DNA from: Chitinophagaceae bacterium
GTDB lineage: Bacteria > Bacteroidota > Bacteroidia > Chitinophagales > Chitinophagaceae
Reading direction: 5' to 3'
Assembly (NCBI GenBank): GCA_025923075.1
Contig: JAICGN010000007.1
Location: 1-64,000 of the forward strand
DNA length: 64,000 nt
Both the position numbers and the translations under genes were made by a program. The notes below the pieces were generated by a model. That model was given only the letters and a program-made list of their open reading frames with translations. It made no database searches and was not told where the DNA came from. Below are positions 27,701 through 36,484 of the stretch, piece by piece (within the stretch, counting starts at the first letter, position 1; every line of letters begins with the position of its first letter).

Positions 27701-28228
27701 ATTACCAACACGACATACATAAATATCAAGCAGCCCATCATTATTTATGTCAACAACAGAAACTCCAGTGCTCCATCCGCCATCCTGCGGTATCCTTGCC
27801 TCCTTTGTCACATCTTTGAATTTCAATCCGCTTTCATTCAAGTAGATTTTATTCTCTCCCTGGTTCGATGAAAAGAAAATATCACTTAGTCCATCATTAT
27901 TAAAATCTCCGACACCAACTCCTGCACCATTGTAGAAATACATGTACTTAAACATATTGAATTGCGCTGTGGGAGTAAGCTTGTTTACGAAATCAATTCC
28001 TGTTGCTTTGCTATCCAGGGCTTCAAATATGGCCGGCGGCTCATTCTTCTTATCATTGCATGATAAAAGAGTAATGAACGGCATAATGTTCATAACAATA
28101 AGGACTATGTACCAAACATGGGCCCTACTATTAAGCTTATGTTGCGACGCCCCTTTCAAAGTTTTTTTCAACTTTGAGCAATTGCGCCGCAGTTTACGCT
28201 GAGCTTGTCGAAGTGTCGCACTGTTCAT
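24746..28228 (-). CDS. FG-GAP/VCBS and ASPIC-UnbV repeat lipoprotein (CRTAC1 type), second of two
   Basis: Up to 1160 residues. Many D-x-D-x-D-G calcium-type repeats of the FG-GAP/VCBS fold (GVGVGDFNNDGLSDIFFSSN, AFFDYDLDGDLDFFLMN) form beta-propellers, with an ASPIC/UnbV module around RGFQGSMEVPLHIGL-HKTNVDSILIVWPD. Lipobox LLSC lies at ~56, preceded by YIVLIVMNIMPFIT. The first 45 residues are encoded by a dispersed repeat (28121-28245), so the real start may instead be the ATG at 28093. A GC-rich palindrome inserts SPAGGRKGEV in frame (27402-27432). Such proteins often stand beside SusCD pairs; function unknown. Confidence 0.8.
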   Translation of the reverse strand: MNSATLRQAQRKLRRNCSKLKKTLKGASQHKLNSRAHVWYIVLIVMNIMPFITLLSCNDKKNEPPAIFEALDSKATGIDFVNKLTPTAQFNMFKYMYFYNGAGVGVGDFNNDGLSDIFFSSNQGENKIYLNESGLKFKDVTKEARIPQDGGWSTGVSVVDINNDGLLDIYVCRVGNYETLKSKNQFLICQGKDANGVPYYEDEAGKLGLDFSGFGTQAAFFDYDLDGDLDFFLMNHSLRFDGTFNERSSYLNTFDTLAADYLFRNESPAGGRKGEVKFVDVSATAGINRSIIGYGLGLSVADINLDGYPDLYIGNDFHENDYLYINQKNGTFLDTLEGTIMHTSQFSMGTDVADITNDGFPEIISIDMMPEDPYILKRSLGENEYNLFHFKIRHGYHPQFARNTLQLNRRNGLFTEIGFYSGVYATDWSWAALWTDFDNDGWKDLFISNGIPKRLNDMDYINFVSNVELQEKIRTNRVDENDMALIQKFPQIKLTNKFYLNKGEAKFVDADSMIRNNPRTYSNGAAYADFDNDGDMDMVVNNVDEPALIYKNLSNDGTEKRSFLEFKLQGPPLNINGIGTKAIVFTKNVQRTPFGEMRTYEKFPVRGFQGSMEVPLHIGLHKTNVDSILIVWPDNTYEKLAPVKDSIVTVAYKSGLAKFDYKVFQQNISNALVPAEDITSQTGLSYLHEENSFNEFDREPLIPFMTSREGPALAVGDINNDGLEDVFVGSSKFKKPGLFIQQSSGKFLRSDQPALDSDSTYEDVDAVFVDVNNDSFNDLVIASGGNEYYGNSEFLLPRVYLNDGKENLQKLTDAFDKRIMLTASCVAAYDFSGDGYVDLFIAGRAVPNEYGTIPRSYLLKNDGKGKFNDVTDQYSKELSMAGFVKHSFWSDLDKDGDSDLVLSLEWDGIAAFINQKNRLEKKYLTDKKGWWNFTLPVDVDGDGDLDLIGGNLGLNNRLQASGQHPVRLYYNDYDDNGKKEQVLTYYLGGKEIPFATKDELVRQIPELKKKYLYAEDFAKATLNDIFKTEKLNSASLLSANYFSNIMLINNGNWNFSLKELPWEAQLTPYRDATIADLNNDSRPDILLAGNFYHNSIQMGEYDGDYGTVLMNKGEGKFSCESLNGYMIKGEVRHIRKITIDRKEALLVARNNDSLKVIRLH
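27402..27432 (-). repeat. GC-rich palindromic element inside an FG-GAP gene
   Basis: CCTCCCCC...GGGGG with partial inverted symmetry, read in frame as ESPAGGRKGEV on the minus strand. The matching place in the paralogue next door has only DGGYFND-type residues. Related to the elements in paaB and paaC. Confidence 0.55.
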
Positions 28229-28245
28229 CTTTCTGTAATTCTATT
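28121..28245 (-). repeat. Dispersed ~130-bp element, copy A
   Basis: On the minus strand it runs from AATAGAATT through CGACACTTCGACAAGCT, CGCAATTGCTCAA and GGCGTCGCAAC to AAGCTTAATAGTAG. The same order of blocks occurs at 51935-52066 on the plus strand. It lies between the two FG-GAP genes, includes the stop of the first, and reads openly into the second. Confidence 0.7.
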
Positions 28246-31200
28246 GTGCTATGTCGTGGGTTGACAGTTTGTACATTATCAGATCATCATTATTTCTCAA
28301 AAACAAAATATAATTTTCTTTTATCCCATTGATCCATGCAATGTCTCTAACCATTCCCGTCACTGAAAGTCCTGTGTGTGCAGCAGGCATTACTGCAAAC
28401 TGTTTATTTCCTTTATTCTCCAATACGATACCATAGTTAGCATCCAATCTCCCGAATTGCGGAAGACATTCAGTAATATTTCCGCCAACTACAATATCCA
28501 GTTTTCCATCTTTAGTAATGTCTTTACAAAGTATGGCGTTTACACTCGATAATTGCACTTCGAGAGGCAACTGTTGTATGGTAAATTTTCCACCCCCCTC
28601 GTTCCATGCTATTACGCTGCTGCTATAATTAAATGTTTTTACCGTCGCCGATTGTATTAATTCCGGTTTAAAAAGAGTCTGTATTGTTTTTTTTGCATAG
28701 TCGCGATGACGCAGGTTTTCCTTTTTCAATGATGGCATCGCGTCCGTAAATTCTCTTTTCAGGAATACCGGCACGTCCTTTCCATCTATAGTTCTTGAAA
28801 AAATCTTATCCGGTAATGTGTTCATATCAAAATCATTCATCCAAAGTTTAACCGGATGCTGTTCATCAGGGTGGAGATAAAAATTATTCCCATAATTACC
28901 CAATACAAGATCATTATCACCATCACCATCAAGATCAGCGGCTTTTGCCGTTTGCCACCAGCCAAACAGATTACTCATGTTGGTGGTCAGTTCATTCAGC
29001 TTTCCATTACTAAATGAAAATATTCTCGGGGTCATCCACTCGCCAACTATTACCAGTTCATTTTTTTTATCTCCTGTTATATCAGTCCATATAGCACTTG
29101 TTACCATTCCAATAGTACCAAGTGCAGAATTTAGTTGTTTTGTTACATCCTTGAAATGGCCCTTACCATCATTTTCATAAATATAACTGTCAGGGTCAAC
29201 GCCGTAATTGTAGGATAAACTTCTGCCACCAACAAAAAGATCAAGATCACCGTCCCCATCAAAATCGTCTGCAGCTGCCACTGCTATATTTGAATTCGTT
29301 GCGCCAAAGCCAGCCTCATCCTTTTTATAGTTTCCACGGCCGTCATTTTTATAAAGCCTGTGTTTCAAATAGGGATTTCGCGGCGGCAGATTATTTCCTC
29401 CTGATCCTACAAACAGATCTTCATCGCCATCTTTATCACAATCAAAAAATAAAACAGCGATGTCTTCAAATTCTTTGTCAGCTTCAAAAGTTTTTTGATT
29501 GCTTTTTATAAATCCATTTTTAGTTTGAAAATATAATTGTCCGGCCTGTCCTTTGGCGCCACCAATAAAAATATCCTGCCAACCATCTTTGTTTACGTCA
29601 CCAGGGACAGCTTTAGGTCCTTCTCTTGACAACATCACAGGAACATTTCTCTCATTATAATAATCCACAAATGATGTATCCTCAATATGTTTCTCAAACT
29701 GATGGTTTACTGGTTCTGTCAGAAAAGGAAGAATTGATGTTGGTCCTACCGTTGGCATCGAACTATCCGGTTGTCGTATAAAATGATGCTTATCCACCGC
29801 GGGATCTTTCAGATAAGATTCTGATCTATCAGGCCAAATAATTTTTACGAAAGTTGGGTTTTTATTTCCCAGACCGATCACAATTCTATAATCCGTGCTT
29901 GATTGGAATCCGCGACTCGGAATGAGTTCTCTTGTTAAAGTTGCTGAATCGATTTGCACTTCTATCTTGGCACCGATCGCAAACTTATTGGGTGCTTTGC
30001 CTTCCAATTGGAATGAGATAAAGTGATTGCCATTGATCTCCCGACTATTATTCTTATATACAAAACATGGCATGTTCACGTTATTCACTATTAAATCAAG
30101 ATCACCATCATTATCAAGATCACCATAAGCAGCGCCATTGGAAAATGAAGGCTGGGTAAATCCCCAATTGATGCCTTCATCAGAAAATTTAAGATGGCCA
30201 TTATTTCGAAATGCTTTATTCAATATCGGAACAGAAGGCATACTGTCAACGATCTGCTGCACTTCTTTTTTCTCACCTGTCATTACCATTTCCTGGATTA
30301 TATCGTTGGCAAAAAAGTCAATAAAATCCTGGTCAATAAGGTCTTTATAAATGCCATTACAAACATAGATATCATTCATCCCATCATTGTCAGCGTCAAA
30401 CATTAAGGCGCCCCAACTCCAATCGCTGGCGGCAACACCGCTGAAATAGGCGGTTTCAAGGAATTTTCCATTCCCATTATTTACCTGCAAAGTATTTTGC
30501 TGGAACTGATGATAGAATCCCGCCAATTCTTTTCGGCGATAAATGTCATACCCATCAAAGGAAGATGTTGATTTCAGCCGGTAATCGTCTGGAGGCAACA
30601 TATCCGTAGTAAAAATATCAGGATAACCATCATTGTTTATATCGGCAACATCGGCGCCCATGGAAGCAAGGCTTGTGTGCTCCATCCATTTCGGAAGTTC
30701 TTCTTTGAATGTTCCGTTTTGCTGATTGATATATAAATAATCTCTTTCAAAAAAATCGTTTGCGATATAGATATCAGGATAATGATCGCCATTGACATCT
30801 CCCACGGTTACGCCTAGCCCGAACCCAATCAAACTGCCATAAATATTTGCCTCTCTACTAATATCATTGAAGTATCCGCCATCATTTCGCAATAATTTAT
30901 CGCCGCCGCCTTTTACAAAATCTTCTACCGGCCAGTCTTCGGCGCGAAGCTCTCTTTTGTTTTCATAATTCAGTGTACTTACGGGGATAAAACTATTGTT
31001 CAGGATATAACAATCAAGATCACCATCAAGATCGTAATCAAAAAAAGCGGCGTGTGTGGTATAACCCTTTTCATCCAATCCGTATTCTTTTGCTTTTTCT
31101 GTAAATGTGAGGTCATGATTATTAATAAAAAGCTTGTTGCCATCCCGTTTCTTCCATTTATCTATACCCGCATTGCAAACATAAACATCAAGCCAGCCAT

Positions 31201-31570
31201 CGCCATTAATATCCACCATCACTACACCGGTATTCCATTTTCCTTTTTCTTCAATCCCCGCTTTTATTGAAACATCTTCAAACTTAAGATTTCCTTTGTT
31301 CAAATAAAGCTTATTCGCACCCATATTGGAAGTCATAAACACATCCGGTAAACTGTCGTTATTAATATCCCCGATGGCGACGCCACCACCATTATAAAAA
31401 TTCCGGTAAATGAAAATATTGAAGTCTTTAGTGTTTTCAACTTTATTAATAAAATCGATGCCCGTGGTTTCTTCAAGGGTAAAAAGACTTGGCTGTTTTT
31501 TTTCTTCGTTACAAGAAAAAAAATTAGTTACCGCAATAAAAAAACAAAAGATAACAACACATCTTTTCAT
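28241..31570 (-). CDS. FG-GAP/VCBS and ASPIC-UnbV repeat lipoprotein (CRTAC1 type), first of two
   Basis: 1109 residues. Lipobox FFSC (about Cys20). Series of VCBS/FG-GAP repeats (GGVAIGDINNDSLPDVFMTSN, AFFDYDLDGDLDCYILNN, AYGDLDNDGDLDLIVNN) and the ASPIC/UnbV block RELIPSRGFQSSTDYRIVIGLG-KIIWPD. It is a clear paralogue of the following gene, 12 bp away. A terminator separates it from susD, so the pair seems to have its own transcript. Calcium-binding propellers at the cell surface suggest binding of a large ligand; the substrate is unknown. Confidence 0.85.
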   Translation of the reverse strand: MKRCVVIFCFFIAVTNFFSCNEEKKQPSLFTLEETTGIDFINKVENTKDFNIFIYRNFYNGGGVAIGDINNDSLPDVFMTSNMGANKLYLNKGNLKFEDVSIKAGIEEKGKWNTGVVMVDINGDGWLDVYVCNAGIDKWKKRDGNKLFINNHDLTFTEKAKEYGLDEKGYTTHAAFFDYDLDGDLDCYILNNSFIPVSTLNYENKRELRAEDWPVEDFVKGGGDKLLRNDGGYFNDISREANIYGSLIGFGLGVTVGDVNGDHYPDIYIANDFFERDYLYINQQNGTFKEELPKWMEHTSLASMGADVADINNDGYPDIFTTDMLPPDDYRLKSTSSFDGYDIYRRKELAGFYHQFQQNTLQVNNGNGKFLETAYFSGVAASDWSWGALMFDADNDGMNDIYVCNGIYKDLIDQDFIDFFANDIIQEMVMTGEKKEVQQIVDSMPSVPILNKAFRNNGHLKFSDEGINWGFTQPSFSNGAAYGDLDNDGDLDLIVNNVNMPCFVYKNNSREINGNHFISFQLEGKAPNKFAIGAKIEVQIDSATLTRELIPSRGFQSSTDYRIVIGLGNKNPTFVKIIWPDRSESYLKDPAVDKHHFIRQPDSSMPTVGPTSILPFLTEPVNHQFEKHIEDTSFVDYYNERNVPVMLSREGPKAVPGDVNKDGWQDIFIGGAKGQAGQLYFQTKNGFIKSNQKTFEADKEFEDIAVLFFDCDKDGDEDLFVGSGGNNLPPRNPYLKHRLYKNDGRGNYKKDEAGFGATNSNIAVAAADDFDGDGDLDLFVGGRSLSYNYGVDPDSYIYENDGKGHFKDVTKQLNSALGTIGMVTSAIWTDITGDKKNELVIVGEWMTPRIFSFSNGKLNELTTNMSNLFGWWQTAKAADLDGDGDNDLVLGNYGNNFYLHPDEQHPVKLWMNDFDMNTLPDKIFSRTIDGKDVPVFLKREFTDAMPSLKKENLRHRDYAKKTIQTLFKPELIQSATVKTFNYSSSVIAWNEGGGKFTIQQLPLEVQLSSVNAILCKDITKDGKLDIVVGGNITECLPQFGRLDANYGIVLENKGNKQFAVMPAAHTGLSVTGMVRDIAWINGIKENYILFLRNNDDLIMYKLSTHDIAQ

Positions 31571-31615
31571 ACTTATGAGAACATGTTCTGCAAGCTAACG
31601 GTATAACGGAAAACT

Positions 31616-31645
31616 AAAAAGGCCATCTTTTCAAATGACCTTTTT
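31616..31645 (-). terminator. Terminator after the second susD
   Basis: On the minus strand AAAAGGTCAT / ATGGCCTTTT (one G-U pair) with an 8-nt loop, followed by TTTTTAG. It lies between susD and the FG-GAP pair; near-symmetric A/T flanks would let it work in both directions. Confidence 0.75.
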
Positions 31646-31671
31646 GAGTACTGCTTGTATACTACGATTTA

Positions 31672-33228
31672 TTAATTATAGCCTGGGTTTTGTGTAAGAT
31701 TAGGATTAACAGCCAACTGACTGCTCGGGATTGGGAATAAAAGATTCCTGGTACCGGCATCCGCTGGTTTTTCCTGCCAGGCCAGTAAATATTTTCCAAA
31801 CCGTATAAGATCCTGTCTTCTCCAGCTCTCCCAATACAGTTCTCTTCCTCTTTCATCAAGCAGGGCATTCAGATCAACCGAAGCTAACGCAGTTGCACCT
31901 CGTTTTGCACGTATGGAATTTACAATAGGTAAGGCACCTGCAGTATTACCTGATCTTGCCATTGCCTCTGCTTTCATCAATAAAACATCAGCATATCTGA
32001 ACATAATATAATCGTTCTTTTTAAAATCTCCGCTGGTTCCATAATCGAAAGCATATTTAACAGCTCTAACTCCTGCCAACTCCAGGGTATTTGGATCAGT
32101 CTCCCGGATTTTCACCGCTTTAGTAAATACCAACGGAGCAGAGGCTGGGTTCCTTGCATTCAAAGGATCACCTGTGGTCAGATTATATTGTTGTCCTTCA
32201 AGAAATCCAACATTAACTCTGTTTCCGGGATTTGGAAGTGAGCCAGGATAGGAATAAGCAACCCCCCTTCTCGTGTCGGTTGCTTCGAATTTATCATAAA
32301 AATCAGAAAGTGTTGACCAGCCATTCCATCCGCCTGGGTTCATGTTGTAGTGATTTACCATGTATTGAAATCCACGCATTGCATCTGACCCTCTTGCGGA
32401 AGTACCGGTATTTAATAACGAAAAGATGCTTTCTTTTGATTTTACATCATTATCAGGAGCAAAGGCATCAAAGAAATTGTCATTCAATGCATATTTATTG
32501 CTGCCAATTATTTGGTCAGCCAGCGTAATTACCTGGGTCATATCCGCAGCGGCAAAAGTGGGTGCAGCTCTGTTTGCAAATACTCCTTTATTTAAATACA
32601 TCTTCATTAATAAAACCCGTGCCGCATCTTTACTTGCCACGTATGCAGATGTGGGCGAGCCATCAGGAAGCGTATTCATGATGGCATTTAATTCGCTTAT
32701 GATAAAATCTGCAGCCTCTGTTCCTTTTAGGGTTTTTGGAGCCAGCTTATAATCAACCAGATCCTCCCGATATGGTACCTGGTCCCAGCCGTCTAAGACC
32801 CAAAACATAGATAATGCCCTGATAAACCTGGCTTCTGCAGCTTGCTGAGGGGAAGGGCTAAACTGCAATACATTGGAAGCTGCAAACTGTGCTCCCAATA
32901 AACTACTAAAAGCACCGCTCAAAAAACTATGATCTGCGTTCCAGGTATGAAGAAACAAAGATCTCCACAGCCCATTATCATCCCAGTCACCTGCACGGGT
33001 AGGAACGATTGTTTCGTCCGACGTAACCTGCGCAGCAGAAATTAGATTACCATTTCCCTGAAATGTACCTTGTATGGATGAGTATGCACTTACCAGTAAT
33101 TCAGCGGGAGTAATGCTAGCTGTGTTGCCTTGCGCCAATTCACTCCTGTACCTTTCGTTCAGTTTTGTACAGGAAATAAAGACAAGTGCAACTACCAAGA
33201 AACTCAATAAAATTTTATTATGTTTCAT
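31672..33228 (-). CDS. RagB/SusD family nutrient uptake lipoprotein
   Basis: 518 residues. Lipobox VFISC (Cys20), SusD N-terminal helices (AAEARFIRALSMFWVLDGWDQVPY) and the C-terminal signature ALLDERGRELYWESWRRQDLIRFGKY, LFPIPSSQLAVNPNLTQNPGYN. Together with the SusC 17 bp upstream it forms the second uptake pair of the window. No glycoside hydrolase gene lies directly in this operon; the nearest are the GH13 gene at 37-40 kb and, after the terminator, the two FG-GAP genes. The imported substrate is therefore unknown. Confidence 0.93.
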   Translation of the reverse strand: MKHNKILLSFLVVALVFISCTKLNERYRSELAQGNTASITPAELLVSAYSSIQGTFQGNGNLISAAQVTSDETIVPTRAGDWDDNGLWRSLFLHTWNADHSFLSGAFSSLLGAQFAASNVLQFSPSPQQAAEARFIRALSMFWVLDGWDQVPYREDLVDYKLAPKTLKGTEAADFIISELNAIMNTLPDGSPTSAYVASKDAARVLLMKMYLNKGVFANRAAPTFAAADMTQVITLADQIIGSNKYALNDNFFDAFAPDNDVKSKESIFSLLNTGTSARGSDAMRGFQYMVNHYNMNPGGWNGWSTLSDFYDKFEATDTRRGVAYSYPGSLPNPGNRVNVGFLEGQQYNLTTGDPLNARNPASAPLVFTKAVKIRETDPNTLELAGVRAVKYAFDYGTSGDFKKNDYIMFRYADVLLMKAEAMARSGNTAGALPIVNSIRAKRGATALASVDLNALLDERGRELYWESWRRQDLIRFGKYLLAWQEKPADAGTRNLLFPIPSSQLAVNPNLTQNPGYN

Positions 33229-33245
33229 ATAAAAAACGTTTTAAA

Positions 33246-36215
33246 CTACAATGAAAAATTAATTCCCAAAGAAATAGTCCTGGCAGAAGGATATGGTATA
33301 TACTCAATACCAAGCGACGGTATTCCACCCACGCCCCCATCTGTATTAACTTCCGGATCAAAACCTGTATAGTTAGTAATCACAAACAGATTTTGACCAG
33401 TAAGTGAAATATTCAGGTTCCTAATGCTTTTTCCTACGTTACCTACCCTGTAGCTAAGGCTGGCATTCGTTAATTTAACATAATTTCCATTTTCCAGGTT
33501 ACGGGTAGATGGAGCCGGAGCATTGGAAAGGGCTTCTTTAACTTCACCGCCAATCAGGTCTTTCGCTATATTCCTGGTTCCTAAATTACCTATTCCTAAT
33601 ACCGAAGCTGCCGTGTTATTGAATACATAATGACCAAACGTACCATTCAGATTAATGGTTGCCGTAAATTGTTTATAACTAAAATCTGTTGATACGCCTA
33701 ACAGCACATCAGGATTAGGGCTATCAGAGTAAAAGAGTGTATTTCCGCCATCCGTATAGACACTTTGCCCCGTAGATTTATCAAGTCCCTCAAACTGTCT
33801 CAGGTACCAAACATTTAATGGCTGACCAGCTATCACTCTTTGAGCCGTTACATTAGAAAAACCTTGTCCTCTAAGCGCACCCGTTTCATAAAAACCGGTT
33901 AGCCCTTCTACGATGTTATCGAGGAATGAAACATTTGTACTGAGATTCCAATTAACATCCTTGCTTCTTTTCAAAGCAGCTGTTAGCATTATTTCAACGC
34001 CCTTATTTAAAACATAGCCATCTAAATTCACCCAGATCTTTCCACTTGGTGCGGGTTGAGCAATCGTCTGTTCAAACAACACATCAGTGGTCTTTTTATA
34101 AAAATAATCAATCGATCCAGTCAGCTTATCCTTAAAAACGCTGAAATCAATTCCCACATTTGTGGTTGTGGATGTTTCCCATTTTAAGTCGGGGTTACCA
34201 TAATTGGACTGGACAAACCCTCCTCCTCCTGGTCTCACTACAAACCTGTTTAAAGAAGCGCCTGAAGGAAATTCCTGGTTACCGGTTTGACCCCATCCCA
34301 GGCGTAATTTCAAATTGCTCACAACATCATTATTTGCCAAAAAATCTTCACGTGATACATTCCATGCAACGCCAACAGAAGGGAAATACCCATACTTATT
34401 GTTCTCACCAAACTTGGTAGAACCATCCGCTCTGAATGTTCCGGTTACCAAAAACCTATCCTTATAATTTACAATAGCCCGGGCAAAGAAAGATTGCAGT
34501 TCGGTTGTAGGATTGGCAAAAGAAAAAGTCTCCCTGCTGGATTGAGTAGAATAGTGCATGATGTCATAATAACGTAACCCGACATTTGCAAAATCCAGAG
34601 CTCTTGTTCCGTTTCCTCTTGACTCAAAAGTCAACCACTCATGACCTGCCACGGCATTTAAATTGAAATTCGCGCCCAGTTGTTTGTTGAAGTTAAGGGT
34701 GTTTGTGAGCTGTGTATTTGTTTGTTCCTGGTTTGTTATGAATGCAGCACCCCTGCCTTCGATGCCGGCAACATTCAGGAGTCTGTTCACTTCTCCTCTT
34801 CTAACTCCCACCTGGCGATTAATACTGTATAAAAATTTATATTCCAGGTCATTGGTTATTTTGTAAGAGGGAGATATGCTGGCAATAATGGTATTGACCT
34901 TTGCCTTGTCATCATAATACCGCAACTGAGCAAGCGGGTTAATCGTAGTGGCGCCTACTGCGGGATCGATCCATGCCGAGTCGGTTCCAGGTTTCACTAA
35001 CGGGTGCGTAGGATTCCATTGAAGTGCCTGGGATATTAAATTACCAGTAAATCCAACAAAAGCTGAAATAGGTGCTATTTTCTCACTGGCTTGCGTAACA
35101 AGCAAATTCATTTCAAGCCCTAATTTCTTACTTTCTAAAAATCTGAAATTGCTCGTTATGCTGGTTGATAATTTATTAAGCCTGGATTCTTCTATTACGC
35201 CTTGCTGATTAAGATAACCCGCGGAAATGCGATAACGCGCATTTTCGTTTCCGCCTCCAACTGCGACATTATAGTTTTGTGTTATCGCCGTGCGGGTAAT
35301 GGCATCAAATGCGTCAACGTCTCCACCGAAATCACCACCCGTAATTGAATAATCTTTTAACGCTTGCCGATATTCACCAGCATCTAAAACTTCTAATTTT
35401 TTCATCACGTTGGAAAAACCTACCGAAGCACTCACATCTACTACCGGAGTACCTGATTTGCCTTTTTTAGTAGTAACTAAAATCACCCCATTTGCACCCC
35501 TTGAACCGTAAATGGCTGTAGCTGATGCATCCTTTAAGATTTCAATACTGGCAATATCAGTAGGATTGATGAAGTTGAGAGGATTGCCCCCATCATTTCC
35601 ATAATCAGCTCCGTTGCCACCAGGTCGGGCAGAACCACCAGACAGAGGAACTCCGTCGACAACAAATAAAGGCTGATTGCCCGAACGGATAGAAGAACTA
35701 CCCCTGATCCTGACTGTTGTTGAGCCTCCTGGTTGTCCGGTGTTATTAATTACTAAAACACCGGCCGCTTTACCCTGAATTAATTGATCAGGGGAAGTGT
35801 AAGTTCCCTTATTAAAATCTTTCTCTCTCACAGTGGCTGTGGCACCGGTAAGGTCTTTCCTTCGTGCAGTTCCATAACCGGTTACTACTACTTCGTTCAG
35901 GTTGGTACCAGTCGCAACAAGTGAAACCTCCACAGAAGTTTTTCCTTCGAGAGAAACCTCCTGGGTCGCGAAACCAACAGAACTGATAACAAGCGTAGTA
36001 ACGTTTGATCCAACAGTAAGTGAGAATGTACCATCATTTGATGTGGCCGTTCCCGTCCGGGCGCCTTTTGGCTGAACCGATGCACCAACAACAGGAGTAC
36101 CATCTTTAGAGTCAGTTACCCTTCCGGATATGACTTTGTCTTGGGCCATTACTAACTGCGATACACTGAGCAGTATAATAGTGGCCACTGATTTAAGCAG
36201 ATTTTTGCAGGACAT
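33246..36215 (-). CDS. SusC/RagA family TonB-linked outer-membrane transporter
   Basis: 989 residues from the ATG at 36215, chosen over the one at 36221 because both susC genes then begin at the same point of a shared leader (CTTATGTnCTGC). Signal peptide ending VMAQ, carboxypeptidase-like domain (VISGRVTDSKDGTPVVGASV), SusC plug marks (VVVTGYGTARRKDLTGATATV, PLFVVDGVPLSGG, DASATAIYGSRGANGVILVTTKKG) and a barrel ending LGINFSL. It imports a glycan-type substrate. A 17-bp inverted motif shared with the first susC lies about 40 bp upstream. Confidence 0.95.
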   Translation of the reverse strand: MSCKNLLKSVATIILLSVSQLVMAQDKVISGRVTDSKDGTPVVGASVQPKGARTGTATSNDGTFSLTVGSNVTTLVISSVGFATQEVSLEGKTSVEVSLVATGTNLNEVVVTGYGTARRKDLTGATATVREKDFNKGTYTSPDQLIQGKAAGVLVINNTGQPGGSTTVRIRGSSSIRSGNQPLFVVDGVPLSGGSARPGGNGADYGNDGGNPLNFINPTDIASIEILKDASATAIYGSRGANGVILVTTKKGKSGTPVVDVSASVGFSNVMKKLEVLDAGEYRQALKDYSITGGDFGGDVDAFDAITRTAITQNYNVAVGGGNENARYRISAGYLNQQGVIEESRLNKLSTSITSNFRFLESKKLGLEMNLLVTQASEKIAPISAFVGFTGNLISQALQWNPTHPLVKPGTDSAWIDPAVGATTINPLAQLRYYDDKAKVNTIIASISPSYKITNDLEYKFLYSINRQVGVRRGEVNRLLNVAGIEGRGAAFITNQEQTNTQLTNTLNFNKQLGANFNLNAVAGHEWLTFESRGNGTRALDFANVGLRYYDIMHYSTQSSRETFSFANPTTELQSFFARAIVNYKDRFLVTGTFRADGSTKFGENNKYGYFPSVGVAWNVSREDFLANNDVVSNLKLRLGWGQTGNQEFPSGASLNRFVVRPGGGGFVQSNYGNPDLKWETSTTTNVGIDFSVFKDKLTGSIDYFYKKTTDVLFEQTIAQPAPSGKIWVNLDGYVLNKGVEIMLTAALKRSKDVNWNLSTNVSFLDNIVEGLTGFYETGALRGQGFSNVTAQRVIAGQPLNVWYLRQFEGLDKSTGQSVYTDGGNTLFYSDSPNPDVLLGVSTDFSYKQFTATINLNGTFGHYVFNNTAASVLGIGNLGTRNIAKDLIGGEVKEALSNAPAPSTRNLENGNYVKLTNASLSYRVGNVGKSIRNLNISLTGQNLFVITNYTGFDPEVNTDGGVGGIPSLGIEYIPYPSARTISLGINFSL

Positions 36216-36256
36216 AAGCATTAGTAGTTATCGTGAATAAAAAAATACGCTTCGGG

Positions 36257-36273
36257 TGTGTAATTTAGACACA
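36257..36273 (-). promoter_or_regulatory. Inverted motif upstream of second susC
   Basis: TGTGTAATTTAGACACA: the same TGTGTA----AGACACA frame as at 8569-8585. Only the four central bases differ, so a common regulator is likely. Confidence 0.6.
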
Positions 36274-36484
36274 TTTTACAATTCAACCACAATTCTAAGC
36301 AATTTTTTTTATTTAATCTTTAACGCCTCAACGGATTATAAAACTTCTCAACACAAACAATCATTAGTAAAAAGGTTGAATACAATAAGAGTTCTTTTTT
36401 CTTTTAATCGCTGCTCCAATGTTTGCGAGTATTTGTTGAAAGGAAAAGTTGCTACCGAATTATTTTAAAGGCTCTGTTTGAACT

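Noticed and set aside
28093-28228. Certain use of the first ATG at 28228 for the second FG-GAP gene
   Set aside because: The stretch is repeat DNA; a start at 28093 is also possible, so the N-terminus is left open, though the longer frame is listed.
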